From Gymnorhina tibicen (Eukaryota > Chordata > Aves > Passeriformes > Artamidae), in contig VXAZ01018984.1 in NCBI GenBank assembly GCA_013399875.1, forward strand, positions 4,186,772 to 4,250,771: 64,000 bases of DNA, given 5' to 3'. The notes below the pieces were generated by a model. That model was not told where the DNA came from. It saw only the letters and a program-made list of their open reading frames with translations, and searched no databases. A program made the translations under genes and the position numbers. Positions 1-10,226 of the stretch are shown one piece after another (within the stretch, counting starts at the first letter, position 1; each line of letters begins with the position of its first letter).

Positions 1-62
1 GTAACCGCGGCCAGCTTCCGAATCAGGTTCTGGAGGAGCTGCTGCACGTTCTTCCGGTACAC
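1..62 (-). CDS. RASGEF1B: RASGEF1B fourth coding exon (partial, cut by window edge)
   Basis: The acceptor TTAAAACAG (63 upward) is followed by an open frame reading VYRKNVQQLLQNLIRKLAAV and two bases of the next codon at the window edge. This matches the RASGEF1B segment that follows the third coding exon (YRKNVQQ..QNLIRKLAA). The phase-0 junction keeps the frame. The rest of the exon and the catalytic RasGEF domain lie outside the window. The polypyrimidine tract before this acceptor is interrupted by purines and so is weaker than those of the other exons. The LL in QQLLQNL differs from the MM I remember in mammals. Confidence 0.93.
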   Translation of the reverse strand, partial: MYRKNVQQLLQNLIRKLAAV

Positions 63-2702
63 CTGTTTTAACACCAAACAATCAGGAAACACTTCCAAAA
101 TGTGAGAAGATGGCATTAAAGTCTGCGTGACACCGCAACAGATGGATGCTGACACCTGTATTTGTCGTCAGCTTAAGATAAGCTCTATTATGTGCATTTG
201 TAATATTAGTATTTCATCAGACCAAAAGGAATCCAGCTGAGGGTTTAAACAGTGATTGTCTCACAGGATCAATATTAACTCAATTGGGTCAAGGAACAGC
301 ATAAAAGATGTGTTCAATCCACTGCCTGAAAAGTACCAACCACCACTGGAGGAAATACAAGAAATGAAAATACTCCATCTTCTCCTGCTTAAGACCACAG
401 AAAAAAACCAAGTATGTGGCCATTCAGTGATGAATAAAAGGCCTGCTTCTCTCTGCAGCAAATCAAGACAAATTTCACTGAAATCAGAGTTAAACTTGCA
501 GTGAATCTGAGGAAAAGGAGAAGATAATAAAACCACCTCTCTCTTGTTCCACTTTTGCAGGCCTTTTCATGTAGTGATTTAAATTAACAGGAGTGACAAT
601 ATTAAGTAGGAACAGGACTCAGCTCTTAAATAGACAGATCTGTGTAACCAAGGTGGTTACTCTTCCAAATTCCACATATCATCCTAAAGCCATTAAAGCA
701 AAACCTGAGTGGCTTCGAAAAGGGTAGTCTAAAATCTGTTGTCTGCACAGTACAGTATGATCAGTCCAAGGCAGAAATATTTCCTTTATTCTGATGAATT
801 TGTCCTTTCCTCCAAAGCCTTTTCCCAAATATGTTGTTTTGAAGTAGCAATATGTTAGTGTGGTGAGAGGTTTTGGTTGGACTCTTACTGACAGCTCTTA
901 AAAGAACTGGAGTACAATAATTCAGGAAGTGGAATAAGAAGCTGTAAGTAGAACTGTAGTGAACAGGAGTAGGAAACTGATTCTTTTGTATCCTTTAAGG
1001 TAATGACTCACAAAAATCCAAGTGATCTGCAGAAAGCAAAGCCAAGGAAGTTGCCATTTACTGTTCCAAGCAGTTCACAATAAAACAAGTCAATTTACTG
1101 CAGCACTTGCTTTCACTTTGTCTTTCTAAAGGAAACCTCAAAGTCAAAAAACCCTCAAAGCTACAGCTAGAAAGGATTTCTAGTTCTCTGCAGAGTAAGA
1201 TTGCTCCCTTTGCACATTTTCTAGCAGCTTTGTGCATCTGCCTTTCCCTTCAATAGACGATTTCACTGTTTAAACTGTCTGTATTGCCAGAAACTTCTCT
1301 GCACACAACCCTTCCCTCTTCTCATTTCACTCTTCCATCCACCAACTCAGCTTCCTCCAGGCAAAACAGTTCTTTATCTGTGTGCCAGTGAGTATTCTTC
1401 AAGTGGGTGTGAGCCCTCAATCTTAGCTACTTTGCCTTGAACTGAACTTCAGTTTCTTACCTCGCTATGAAGGGTATCTAGAAACAAAGCAACCTGGCAC
1501 TCCTGGAGTGAGGGCACACCTCTTGCCTCCTCCCAGTCCAAAGCTCCCTGGAGTTATCTTGCAACCTTCAGCTTGCACTGCAAATTGGTTCTCTTTTTCA
1601 CTGGTATTTCATACTGCTTCTCACTCTCTAGTCCTAATTTCTTCCACACCCCACTCTCTCCCCTCCACCACTTTGACAACATCAAAATGTATTTCAGCTT
1701 CCAAATTCAGTTTGGGTTTGTTCTTTTCCATGCTTGTGTACAGCCTCTCAAGACCCTTCCAGGGCTTTGGCAGCACTCTCAGCTCCTCCCAGTCCAGCTT
1801 GCCTCCACGCCTGTTAATGTGCTGTTTGGTGCCTCATCCATATCATTGCTCAAAAGCTTATATAAGGAACACCGGTCCCTGAGGAACACTGGAAACACAA
1901 TGCCATTTAGCAATTGCTACTTGTGTTTATAGTTCTTCCAAATGCCACTCCAGTGCCTTTTGTAATCGCAGTATTGTGCCAGCGGTACACAGGATCTGCT
2001 TACTGAAACCTTGTTAATCACCTTCCACTAAGTAAATATAACCCTTGCCTTTTGGCTGAGTTTAATTCAGTACTTAAAAGACAAGCATCAGGTAAGCATC
2101 AAAATATTTCGTAATACCCACATGGAACTTTACTTCCATCTGAAAAGTGGGATTTAGAAAAAGGTCAGGTGATTCCCTTGTGTATTCCATACACAGGAAG
2201 GAATATGACAGACTTCCTCTGAGTTGATACTCTAAGCTCTAGACAATTCTTTCTGGTCCAGTCCTCTTTTGGCAGTTTCTCCCCAAACCCGCCTTAACTT
2301 TTCCACTGACCTACAGGTCGAAGGCCCAATTCCAATAGGCCTTACTCAAGAAATGATCAACATTGATAGAGATTTCTCAGCTATTGTCCTAGCTAGCTTC
2401 TTCCAAGCAGAATCACTAAAAGGATATCTACTAACATCCACCAAGTTGTGCCTGTCTGCACAATGTTGGATTGTGTTGTGGGCTTAGAGATGGAGAGAAC
2501 CTTGCCCATGCTTTGGGAAAGATCTGCTTATGCTCTGCGGTTTCGTCCAAGGCTTAAGCACCAGACAGAACTTTTTGCCTACCAGCACCCTCACGATTAA
2601 GTTTTCTTAAGCACCCAGAGCCACACTGTGTTTTTACCAGCAATATCAAAGCAGTAGAAGGAATGCCTTTTTATCCAGTAACTTTGTGTGCAGACATCTT
2701 AC
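63..2702 (-). other. RASGEF1B intron between third and fourth coding exons
   Basis: This 2640-bp GT-AG intron starts GTAAGATGT at the 2702 side and ends TTAAAACAG at the 63 side. A possible CR1 relic lies near 1786-1900. No tRNA, conserved hairpin or other exon was recognised in the rest. Short open frames here lack family similarity. Confidence 0.9.
1786..1900 (-). mobile_element. Possible decayed CR1 LINE fragment (reverse transcriptase region)
   Basis: Read on the minus strand, a short stretch resembles the CR1 ORF2 region around the PQGSVLGP block (seen here as a degraded S-VPQGPV) followed by a remnant similar to SDMDEG. Frames are broken. The similarity is from memory of the family and is weak, so it may be chance. 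Confidence 0.35.
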
Positions 2703-2840
2703 CTCATCCCCGCTGGCTATTCTTTGTCCCAACTCCTTTAAGTTCCTCATCATTCTTTCGTCTCGGAAATCGTAAGGGAAAGTCTCTGTCCACTCAGTCA
2801 ACAACTGTAGGATTTTTGGTGCAATTTTTTGGGTCCAGTT
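2703..2840 (-). CDS. RASGEF1B: RASGEF1B third coding exon (codons 101-146)
   Basis: This exon is missed by a simple open-frame search because it has no ATG of its own near its start. It has 138 bases and 46 codons in phase 0. It begins NWTQKIAPKILQLLTEWTET, continues FPYDFRDERMMRNLKELGQR and ends IASGDE. The acceptor is TTTCCAAATAG (2841 upward) and the donor is GAG|GTAAGA (2702 downward). The LLTEWTETFPYDFRDERMMRNLK core is characteristic of the RASGEF1 family between the RasGEF_N and RasGEF domains. The first residues (NWTQK) differ from the mammalian form I remember (NQMRK), a change near the splice junction. As I remember the mammalian sequence, the exon-exon junction is one codon longer there. 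Confidence 0.95.
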
Positions 2841-3620
2841 CTATTTGGAAACAGTAGTGTGGAACATTACATGTAACAACAAAGCAGGAAATATCTAGCT
2901 CAAAGGAAAGAGCATTCTGTTCTGCAGGATACTGTGGAGCATAAGGGTAAGAATGTCAGGTAAATTTTTAAGCTTAACTTAATTCAGCACTGGATTACAG
3001 CTCAGAGTCAATGGTCACGGAAGCCAGTGAAGACTCTCACTGGTTTAGCTGACCTGGAAATTGGGCCTCAGGTGGGCGGAAATGACTCTCCTCATTACCA
3101 GGAGTGTCTCAGTGCAAGGCATTGATTTGTGTTTCCATAACTTATGACTAACCATACACAAAAAAAGTGCCAAATTTCATTTGTGCCAAGACTTATTAAT
3201 GCACTACACCTTATAGTGAGAAACCTTTGTACAGAGAGAGGGAGTGGTGGTGGGAGATGTGGTGGTCAGAGGCTGCCTTGGGCATAGTGACCATGAAATG
3301 ATTTTTGATTCTCGGAGAAGTAAGGAAGGGGGTCAACAAAACCTCTACCTTGGACTTTCAGAGGGCAGATTTTGGCCTGTTCAGGACCCTGGTTCAGAGA
3401 TTCTCTTGGAAAAACAAACAATGCAGCAGAAGCAGCAGCGCTCATGGAGGACAGCCTGAGCAGTGTGGAAATTCCCCATGAATCTCAGCGAATAAAGGGT
3501 CAAATTCTAGCTGCTTGCGTCAGGTTTTCAATCTGTTCAATCCTACTGAGGGCTCTCTTGAATAGGAGTATTTTGGTTTGGGCAGGGATCTGGGAAGCCC
3601 CTGAGAGCGTGGGATCTTAC
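2841..3620 (-). other. RASGEF1B intron between second and third coding exons
   Basis: This 780-bp intron is bounded by GTAAG on the 3620 side and CCAAATAG on the 2841 side. It contains a CR1 LINE fragment in the opposite orientation to the gene (3241-3420). Nothing else was recognised. Confidence 0.93.
3241..3420 (+). mobile_element. CR1 LINE ORF2 fragment (end of endonuclease domain)
   Basis: The plus strand encodes VGDVVVRGCLGHSDHEMI, then after a frame change KTSTLDFQRADFGLF. Both blocks are typical of the C-terminal end of the CR1 ORF2 apurinic endonuclease domain; the GS(C)LG-SDHEM motif is diagnostic. At least one frameshift separates the blocks, and the fragment lacks flanking RT sequence, so it is a dead 5'-truncated and 3'-truncated remnant. 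It sits in a RASGEF1B intron, antisense to the gene. Confidence 0.82.
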
Positions 3621-3743
3621 CTTGTCCAGGCCAGGCTCACTGAGTCTCTGCTGCTCAATGCACAGGTGGCAGACTTTGGCCATGAGCTCGTACGGGTGCA
3701 TGAAGAGACGGGAACTGAGAAGGAAGGTGAAGATGTACGTCCT
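3621..3743 (-). CDS. RASGEF1B: RASGEF1B second coding exon (codons 60-100)
   Basis: This exon has 123 bases and 41 codons, phase 0 at both ends. It reads RTYIFTFLLSSRLFMHPYEL and ends QQRLSEPGLDK. The acceptor is CTTGCAG (3744 upward) and the donor is AAG|GTAAG (3620 downward). Joined to the previous exon it restores YYPD-RTYIFTFLLSSR, the hallmark of the RasGEF_N helical module that precedes and stabilises the catalytic RasGEF domain in this family. The next intron is 780 bp and the preceding one 1504 bp. The residues are highly conserved with vertebrate RASGEF1B, with expected small differences in the QQRLSEPGLDK stretch. No frameshift or stop is seen. Confidence 0.97.
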
Positions 3744-5247
3744 CTGCAAGTGAGAGGAAGACAGAGAAAGGCATAAAGTACCAGCATTTCTCATATTTTC
3801 TTGAAATGCCTTCCTGAAAAACCTGCTCCTGATACTTTGCTATCTGCAGGAGAAAACTGCATGTGGCTGTGCCAAAAGCAATTACTGCAGAGGTAAGCAT
3901 TTAATTTAACACTTATCGTTGCTCCAGAACCAGTATTATAAGTTTGTGCTTGAGCCAAGTTATGCAACATTAAACCAAAACAAGGTAGGGCAGAGGTGGT
4001 TTAGCTCTCCTATTGCACACAGTCTTATTTCAGGTTTATTACCTGAAATTACTCAGAATGAAATTTCAACTCATCTTGTCTTGCTCTACAGTAAACCTTT
4101 GTCTCCTGGGTAAAAGTGGAGTGAAAGTGAAAGTCTACAGAGCTTAATTTTACAGAATAAACACCAGCAACTCATTCTGAGGTTACAAGAAGAGGGTACT
4201 TATTTTGCTTTGATTGTCCATATATCATTATTTGAACTCATTGTGAGATGGATATTCAGAATATCCATTCCACTTTTCACTTTGCCAGTAGTTAAGTACC
4301 TATGGCACCCACTCTGTAGCCTGTAGAAAGGCTCTACAATGTTCTGGCTCTAGAAACAGAATAAATCATCATGTTTGACCAACCAGTGTCTAAATTGCTA
4401 CATATTTGAAGTTTACACTAAGCATTAATGGATAAGCACTAGCTTAAATACCGTCCTGTGCTGCTGTTAATTCTGATTCAAGTTAATAAAGATCCTGTCC
4501 TGGAAATGTGAACTGATCTATGACAATAACAGAAGGTGAATATAAGCAGAGTTATGTCTTCAGCAGAAGCATGAAGCTTGTTTCTTCAGCAGGAGGAACA
4601 AGCAGAGCTACAGTTTCATCATCCACCAGTTATCCCCAACTGCCTTTTCCTGCCACCTTTTGATACCATTCTTTTTTACCTTCTTTTCTAAGAAAGATAT
4701 AAAAAGTCTCCGTGCATGGGTGTGCCTAGATAGGACAAAAATTCTCAGATGACAAACCTCCTCACATCCAGCCTCTGCTGATCCCAAATAGTGTGGTACT
4801 AGTCCAACATTTCGTTTGCTAATTGCACGATACAGGTGGACCTCAGATCAGCAAGGGGAAATCTGCATTAAAAATGGCTTGGTTTTGCAATAAATACTTT
4901 CATTCTGTCACAACGGTGGCCATGCCTTTCTTTTCAGCTTGCCTGGCAGATTTTTGAGGGTCAATGGTACACACAATCCATCAAGCAGTAAGCCAGGCTA
5001 GGTACGTGCTTTATAAATGAGTCACCTTACAACAGGAGTAATAAAGCATTAGACTTCCTAGGTTAGGTGAGTTATTGCATGCTGCACTCAGGTAAAGCAC
5101 ATGTTATCTTATCACTGCTGGGCAGCCACTTGAACCCTTTCCTCAGCCACTGGATGTGACACATTCTGCTTTTGCTGCGCATGGGAAAGTTCCCCTTTAG
5201 GAGATGCATCAGGCCTGGCCATACAGTTAGCTGGGTGTGTAACTTAC
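3744..5247 (-). other. RASGEF1B intron between first and second coding exons
   Basis: This 1504-bp GT-AG intron has donor GTAAGT at the 5247 side and acceptor TTGCAG at the 3744 side. A perfect 10-bp-arm palindrome lies at 4248-4268. No repeat family or exon was recognised. Confidence 0.93.
4248..4268. repeat. Short perfect palindrome
   Basis: Two 10-base arms (ATGGATATTC and its complement) are separated by one base, within a RASGEF1B intron. No function is evident. Confidence 0.8.
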
Positions 5248-5430
5248 ATCAGGATAATAATCCACGTTGGGTACTAAGTGCTGGATCAGAGCTTCCAGAG
5301 ACCCCGACAGGAGATTGTTGTCGTGGTAATAGAGCCCTCCACAGTTGTCCTCTTTTGTCTGATACAGGTTCCTGTTGTAGCCGCTGCTGTCAAACATCGC
5401 TGCAAAGGGAGGTGTCTGTGGCATCTTTCC
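5248..5430 (-). CDS. RASGEF1B: RASGEF1B first coding exon (5'UTR end plus codons 1-59)
   Basis: The coding part is 5248-5424, with ATG at 5424-5422. It encodes 59 residues beginning MPQTPPFAAMFDSSGYNRNL and ending in LVPNVDYYPD, which I recognise as the N terminus of RASGEF1B; the paralogues 1A and 1C have different leaders. The acceptor CTCCTCAG is at 5431-5438 after a pyrimidine-rich tract, leaving six 5'UTR bases (GGAAAG) before the ATG, with A at -3. The donor is GTAAGT just below 5248, in phase 0. An upstream in-frame ATG at 5442 lies on the intron side of the acceptor, so it is not the start. RASGEF1B is a cytosolic exchange factor reported to act on Rap2 and to be induced by Toll-like receptor signals; that is family knowledge. 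The segment SGSLEALIQHLVP begins the RasGEF_N region. The exon must be joined to an upstream non-coding exon. Confidence 0.96.
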
Positions 5431-8400
5431 CTGAGGAGACACACCAAAGAGATAAGAGATAATTCACAAAAGGTACAGTGTAAGGGGTTTTCTATCTTCC
5501 AGAGACAGTACTGCACTAGGAAGAAAACCCAGTGTCACACCATGGGTTACTTGCAGACTGTTATCAAGCCTGTGCAGACTTCTCTGGAAAGGGCCAACGC
5601 AGGCTTTCATCACTGTCTGTCACAATCAGACAGTGCTTCTTTTATATCTTGCTGTTTCTTTGTTAAAGGACAGAGAAGACGTCCAGGCTAAGAGTTAGAA
5701 GGAGGTACAAGAATCCTGACAGGCTTTGGGAACTCAGACTTTCTATAAAGCTTTTGGGGACGTGGCATAATGTTCACTGACAACTTTGGGCAAATCCCGA
5801 AAGTAGCTCCCTAAGAGCAGCACTCTGATGGGGAAGAGTGTTCAGGCTGCCCCAGGCTGACACACCCCCAGCCAGTGCAGAAGGACAGAGACTGAAGTGA
5901 AGTCCTGTCCTTATGGGAGAGGACAGTCTCCTTTATGCAACACGACAGCCACGTAACTGCAATCCCAAAGCTCCCATTTCCCAACTCCACCCTGGTAAAT
6001 TGGTGCTTGGTTTTCCCAATAACACTGTGACAGGTGTGACCCAGGCTAAAGCCTGATGCTTCAGTGCATCAGCCTCCACCTACTCTCTGAGTGGCTCTAC
6101 AGAAATTTGGAATAACTTGCCTGTGTGTAACTGCTTACCACTGTGTCCAAGTTCACCAATGATATAAAAGATGAGACCAGACTCAGAGTTTTGTTAAACC
6201 TTCTCCCCAAATTCTGTGAAAATGTGAAAAATCCAGCCCTGTGTTTTCCAGCTTTAGGAAAAGTAAAGCAATTACTCGTCAGTCTGCATCTTAGTGCCTG
6301 TGGAATCAAAATGTCTTTCCACGGAAAAGATCAGTCAGTGCTGCAGGCTGTTCAGTCATTCAGAGCAGTGGGTGGGCAGCAAGGGGGCCATGACCACCCA
6401 AGAACTCTTTTGGTAATGCAGGATCTGAAAAGGCCAAAAGATAAAATCTCTCTGATTGCTTGAGTGTTGAGCTGTAAACGCCTTCCTTCTCCCTCCTTCC
6501 CTGCTTTCTGGGAGTAGCAGTTCTTGCCAGTTTAAAGAATTTAGGTTTTTATAGCCTCGATGGCAGGCTAAGTTTGTGCCCAGTTTTAACCACCGACGTG
6601 CTGGTTTTAACTCTACTGCAGCAGTTGCTGGGCTGTGGGTGCTGATGGGCATTCAGGGAGAGACAGATAAACTGCAAAAGGGGATGGCACTCTGCTTCCA
6701 ATCCTCCCCACAACTTCGAGGCAAGGGAGATCAAACTGAGAGGACAATATCCACAGGCTGCTGTGCTCATGTGTCTACAGAGCATGTGCATGTGGCATGA
6801 GAAAAGCATTAATGCCTCTGAGACATCATTGTAAGTGCAGATGCTGTTTCTTTTCTCTCCATTGTATCAAATCCTATTCGGGAAAAGGCTCTTTAAAGCC
6901 ACAGACCTCAGCAAACACCAGCCTGTGAAGGCATCCCGTTTTGAGAACAACTAGTGATGTGACAGCCTGGAGATAAATAGCGTGCTGCCTTCTGTGTGCT
7001 CCCCAACCCACAATAAAGCACTTTTCAGAGTGAGCTCGGTGGAGATGAGAAGCTATTAAGCTATTAGCCAGATTCCTTAGCTTGGACCTGAAGCACCACA
7101 CAGACTTGCTGCTGCTGCTGGCAGCGTGTCCAGACAATGGAGACATTCAAACCAGCACAAGCCTGAGTGGTTCAGTAAATAAACAGTAAGAGAAAGCCAA
7201 AAACAAAGGCAGAGAAGGACAGCGGGGAGAGCCTCCTGGCCTACACAGCCAGTGCTAATCCCACCTTGAGAGGTGCCAAAAGATACCTGCATCAAAATGG
7301 GAAAGACTGAAAAGTCTCTGTGTCTGAAAAGTGACACTGGACACTCCGTGCAGCTGTTCAACCAGCGATTCAACTCCATTCAGCCCAGTGAACTGGGGGA
7401 AGAAGGAAGTAAATACACGTGCCACAGCGTCAGAGTGGGAAGTGCAGGACTGAACTTAACAGGTTCCTGTACTGGAGAGTTCAAATTACTGGGCAGGTGA
7501 GGTGCAACCCTACCACGGCCATGCTCTGCACCAGTAAAGCATTCTGATGCATAAAGACCCCTGGTCTTTCAGGTTCCTTGCAGGGCTAACCCACTTAAAG
7601 GAACAAAACATTACTGAGGAGCTGACAGAAACATTCTGCAGCATTTCCTAGGTTTTCATACTGTGTATGTAAAGCCACAGACTTGAACCAACTCCAACAC
7701 ATTCTTCAGCCCACTGGCACCGAGAGATGTCCTGTTTGCACCAAAATTCAGAATCCTTTTCAGCTACTGTAGTCCAGTGAATTCAGTCAAAGTGCAAGTG
7801 TGAACAGCGTGTAAACACTGCCATCCACCAAACATTTGTAGCATTGTGGCTCCAAGGTAATACTCCATAGGGAAGTGAGAAAGGCTAGTCTGCATCTGCA
7901 AAACAACTTGACATCAATATTAGCACTTGTGAAAAACCAGTGAGAGTCGTTGTTTCAACCCACATCTCATATTAACCAAAACAGCCCAATTCAGGGTGAG
8001 ACTGGAATCTTCAGGGGATTTAGCCAGATCTAGCCAGCAGTTAGTTTTGATTTTATGCAACCCTCACCACCGAAATCAGACAGGTTGGAGACACAGAGTC
8101 ACCAGTGCCTCATCAACAGGAAAGAAAAAAAAATCATCAGGCCATCAATAAATGTACTGATTTGTAACCATAAAATAAAATTCTCAAAAGTCTGTCCCAA
8201 AGGGTACATATTGTCTCACTTGTATGTTACGTATTTCTGGAAGCTGCTTGACAGAGAGGGCTCAGTCTTGCTTCAGTGATGTTCTGTGTGGTCAGATGTT
8301 CTGTGTGGTGATGTTCTGTGTGGTCAGAACTGAATTTCACTTGGAAGTGAACAGGACACAGGACACGTTCTCCATGCGATGAAAAGGGATGATATCAAAG

Positions 8401-9628
8401 TGTGACAGAGATAAATATAGCATAGCCAACGGGATGATTCATACAACACGTGCTTTTCCAGCATGACTCCTTTATTATCTTGACCTTGACTCCTCTGCTG
8501 TATTTTATTTGGAGGTGGAGACACAAAGCAGCATGCTTAGTTCTAATCAGAAGCTTCTTTAGCTAAAGCTTCAGCTAAACCCTACCTTCAGAATAACTTG
8601 AGTGGAACTGAAATTTGGTTACAGAGCAGATAATGGTCCACAAATCCGTGGCATATAGAGCAGAGGTACCTTGGGACCTAAAAATATTGCTGATAAAGCA
8701 CAGCAGGTCAAGATCTGACGAGCAGGAATTGGAAAAAAAGGACAAGAAATATTATTCCAGTGAAAAATATCCTGGGAGTTAAAACCTGGAACTTTTTAAC
8801 TGGGCTTTGGAAACATTTGGTTAGCAATCACATGGAAACCCATTTATCTCTTCTCTATTTCTTTTTTTCTTTCCAAGAATGAAAAGAGTGGCCTTTTTTC
8901 ATTAAAGATCTGACTTGAAGGAAAGAGCAATGAAATAATTTCCTGGCTTTACCAGTGATGCTCTCCCGTGACAGAGAGAAGTCAGTAACTCTGTACTGTG
9001 GGAAGAGGAATACATTTTTTCTGCATTTAGTATCATTATGGAGAACATGAGACCTTGGGCACTGAGGTCCATATTCTGGCTCTGAGTAGCCTCTGACAAG
9101 AAAGAAGTCTCAACCTTCCCAGTAATAGCACTGTAAATAAGAAGTCAGAGCCAAAGACGATGTGCTCAAACCCCCACCATCTCCTGCAGGAGCCAAGTTG
9201 CGGCTTGGCAAAACTAAAGGAATCAGACGTAGCTTCCGGGCTGCCAAGTGCTTGTCCAAACCTTTATGTCCAGCAACAGAACAAAAAAAAAATCTGTTTT
9301 CTTCTATAAGCAGTGTACGGTTGCATTGGTTTGTTTTCGTTGATATTAAAGAGCTCAGGCTGCATATCAGATTCATACAACAAAGCCAACAATATGGACA
9401 GCTCGTATCCTTTATAGAAGCACCCACTGAGAAGTTCAGTAGTAGCCATGAAAGGTGCCTTAAAGCTACTGCCAAACATTTTCAGCTCCTCTGTTTGTGA
9501 GGTACAGTTTTCTCCCACACTATATCCCTCAGGCAGAGGAATGGTATGAGTCCCAAGGCACACCTTCGCTTAAAAGATGCAAACTTCAGAAATGCAATTA
9601 CATCCCCTCAGAGCTGCTCCCTGTACAA
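5431..9628. other. Non-coding stretch, probable first intron of RASGEF1B
   Basis: The acceptor for the first coding exon is at its low end. The body has only short open frames without family resemblance, plus a 17-bp minisatellite at 8278-8326. A weak CR1-like peptide (SKFTNDIKDET) around 6143-6180 is too short to call. The intron assignment assumes that the upstream non-coding exon lies near 17.3 kb. Confidence 0.6.
8278..8326. repeat. Three-unit tandem repeat of GATGTTCTGTGTGGT(CA)
   Basis: Units of 17, 15 and 17 bases lie head to tail (8278-8294, 8295-8309, 8310-8326). They are identical apart from a missing CA in the middle one. This is probably replication slippage. Confidence 0.9.
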
Positions 9629-9744
9629 TCAGAAACCCTTAACCACATTTAGCAGGTGATTACCATCCACTATTGTTATTAAGGATGCCATCATAAAACT
9701 GAGGTATGGCAAAACAAAAGACTGACTTCCTGCAGGAGCCAAGA

Positions 9745-10200
9745 TCCAGAGAGGGCCCTCATTATCCCTACTCTTTCTTTTGCTAGCAACATACCTACAG
9801 AAGCCCTTCCTGTTGTCTTTGACATCTCTGGCCAGGCTCAATTCTACCTGGCCCTTGGCTTTCTTAACCTCATCCCTAGCTTGCTGTACAATTTCCCCGC
9901 ATTCCTCCGGGCTCACACCCCCTCCTTATCCTCCCTAGCCCGTTTTTCATGAAAAGCCTCCGACCTTCCATTCCAATACTCCAGCCACAGGAGCCACCCC
10001 ACCACGTCTCTGTGACGCCAGTGGTATCACGCCCATGCAGGCATGTGCATGTCTCTAATTCTTCTTGTTTGTTCCCGATACTACGCGTGTTTGTGTAGAG
10101 GCATCTGAGGCAGGCCCTTGATAAAGCTGACTCGCTGGCTGGAGCAGCTGGAATCCTTTTGCACTGCTCGGGGCATCCACCCAGGCTGCCCGAAACAAAA
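9745..10200 (-). mobile_element. CR1 LINE ORF2 fragment with internal deletion
   Basis: On the minus strand, about 10110 to 9918 encodes LRCLYTNTRSIGNKQEELE followed by a degraded TGVTETWWGGS, the start of the CR1 endonuclease domain. About 9916 to 9748 encodes EIVQQARDEVKKAKGQVELS, then LARDVKDNRKGFCRYVASKR and KSRDNEGPL, the linker just before reverse transcriptase. In an intact CR1 these blocks are several hundred bases apart; here they adjoin, so most of the endonuclease is deleted, with a frame change at the join. Sequence down to about 9629 and up to 10226 stays open, but I cannot assign it. Confidence 0.9.
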
Positions 10201-10226
10201 GCATACCAGACACAGAGGCCACCCAT

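Noticed and set aside
5422..5442. Upstream ATG at 5442 as the RASGEF1B start
   Set aside because: It falls in the intron, before the acceptor at 5431-5432, so the mature message would not contain it. The MPQTPPF start fits the known protein.
6143..6463. SKFTNDIKDET peptide resembling the CR1 reverse transcriptase FADDTK block
   Set aside because: The match is about ten residues with no supporting similarity on either side.
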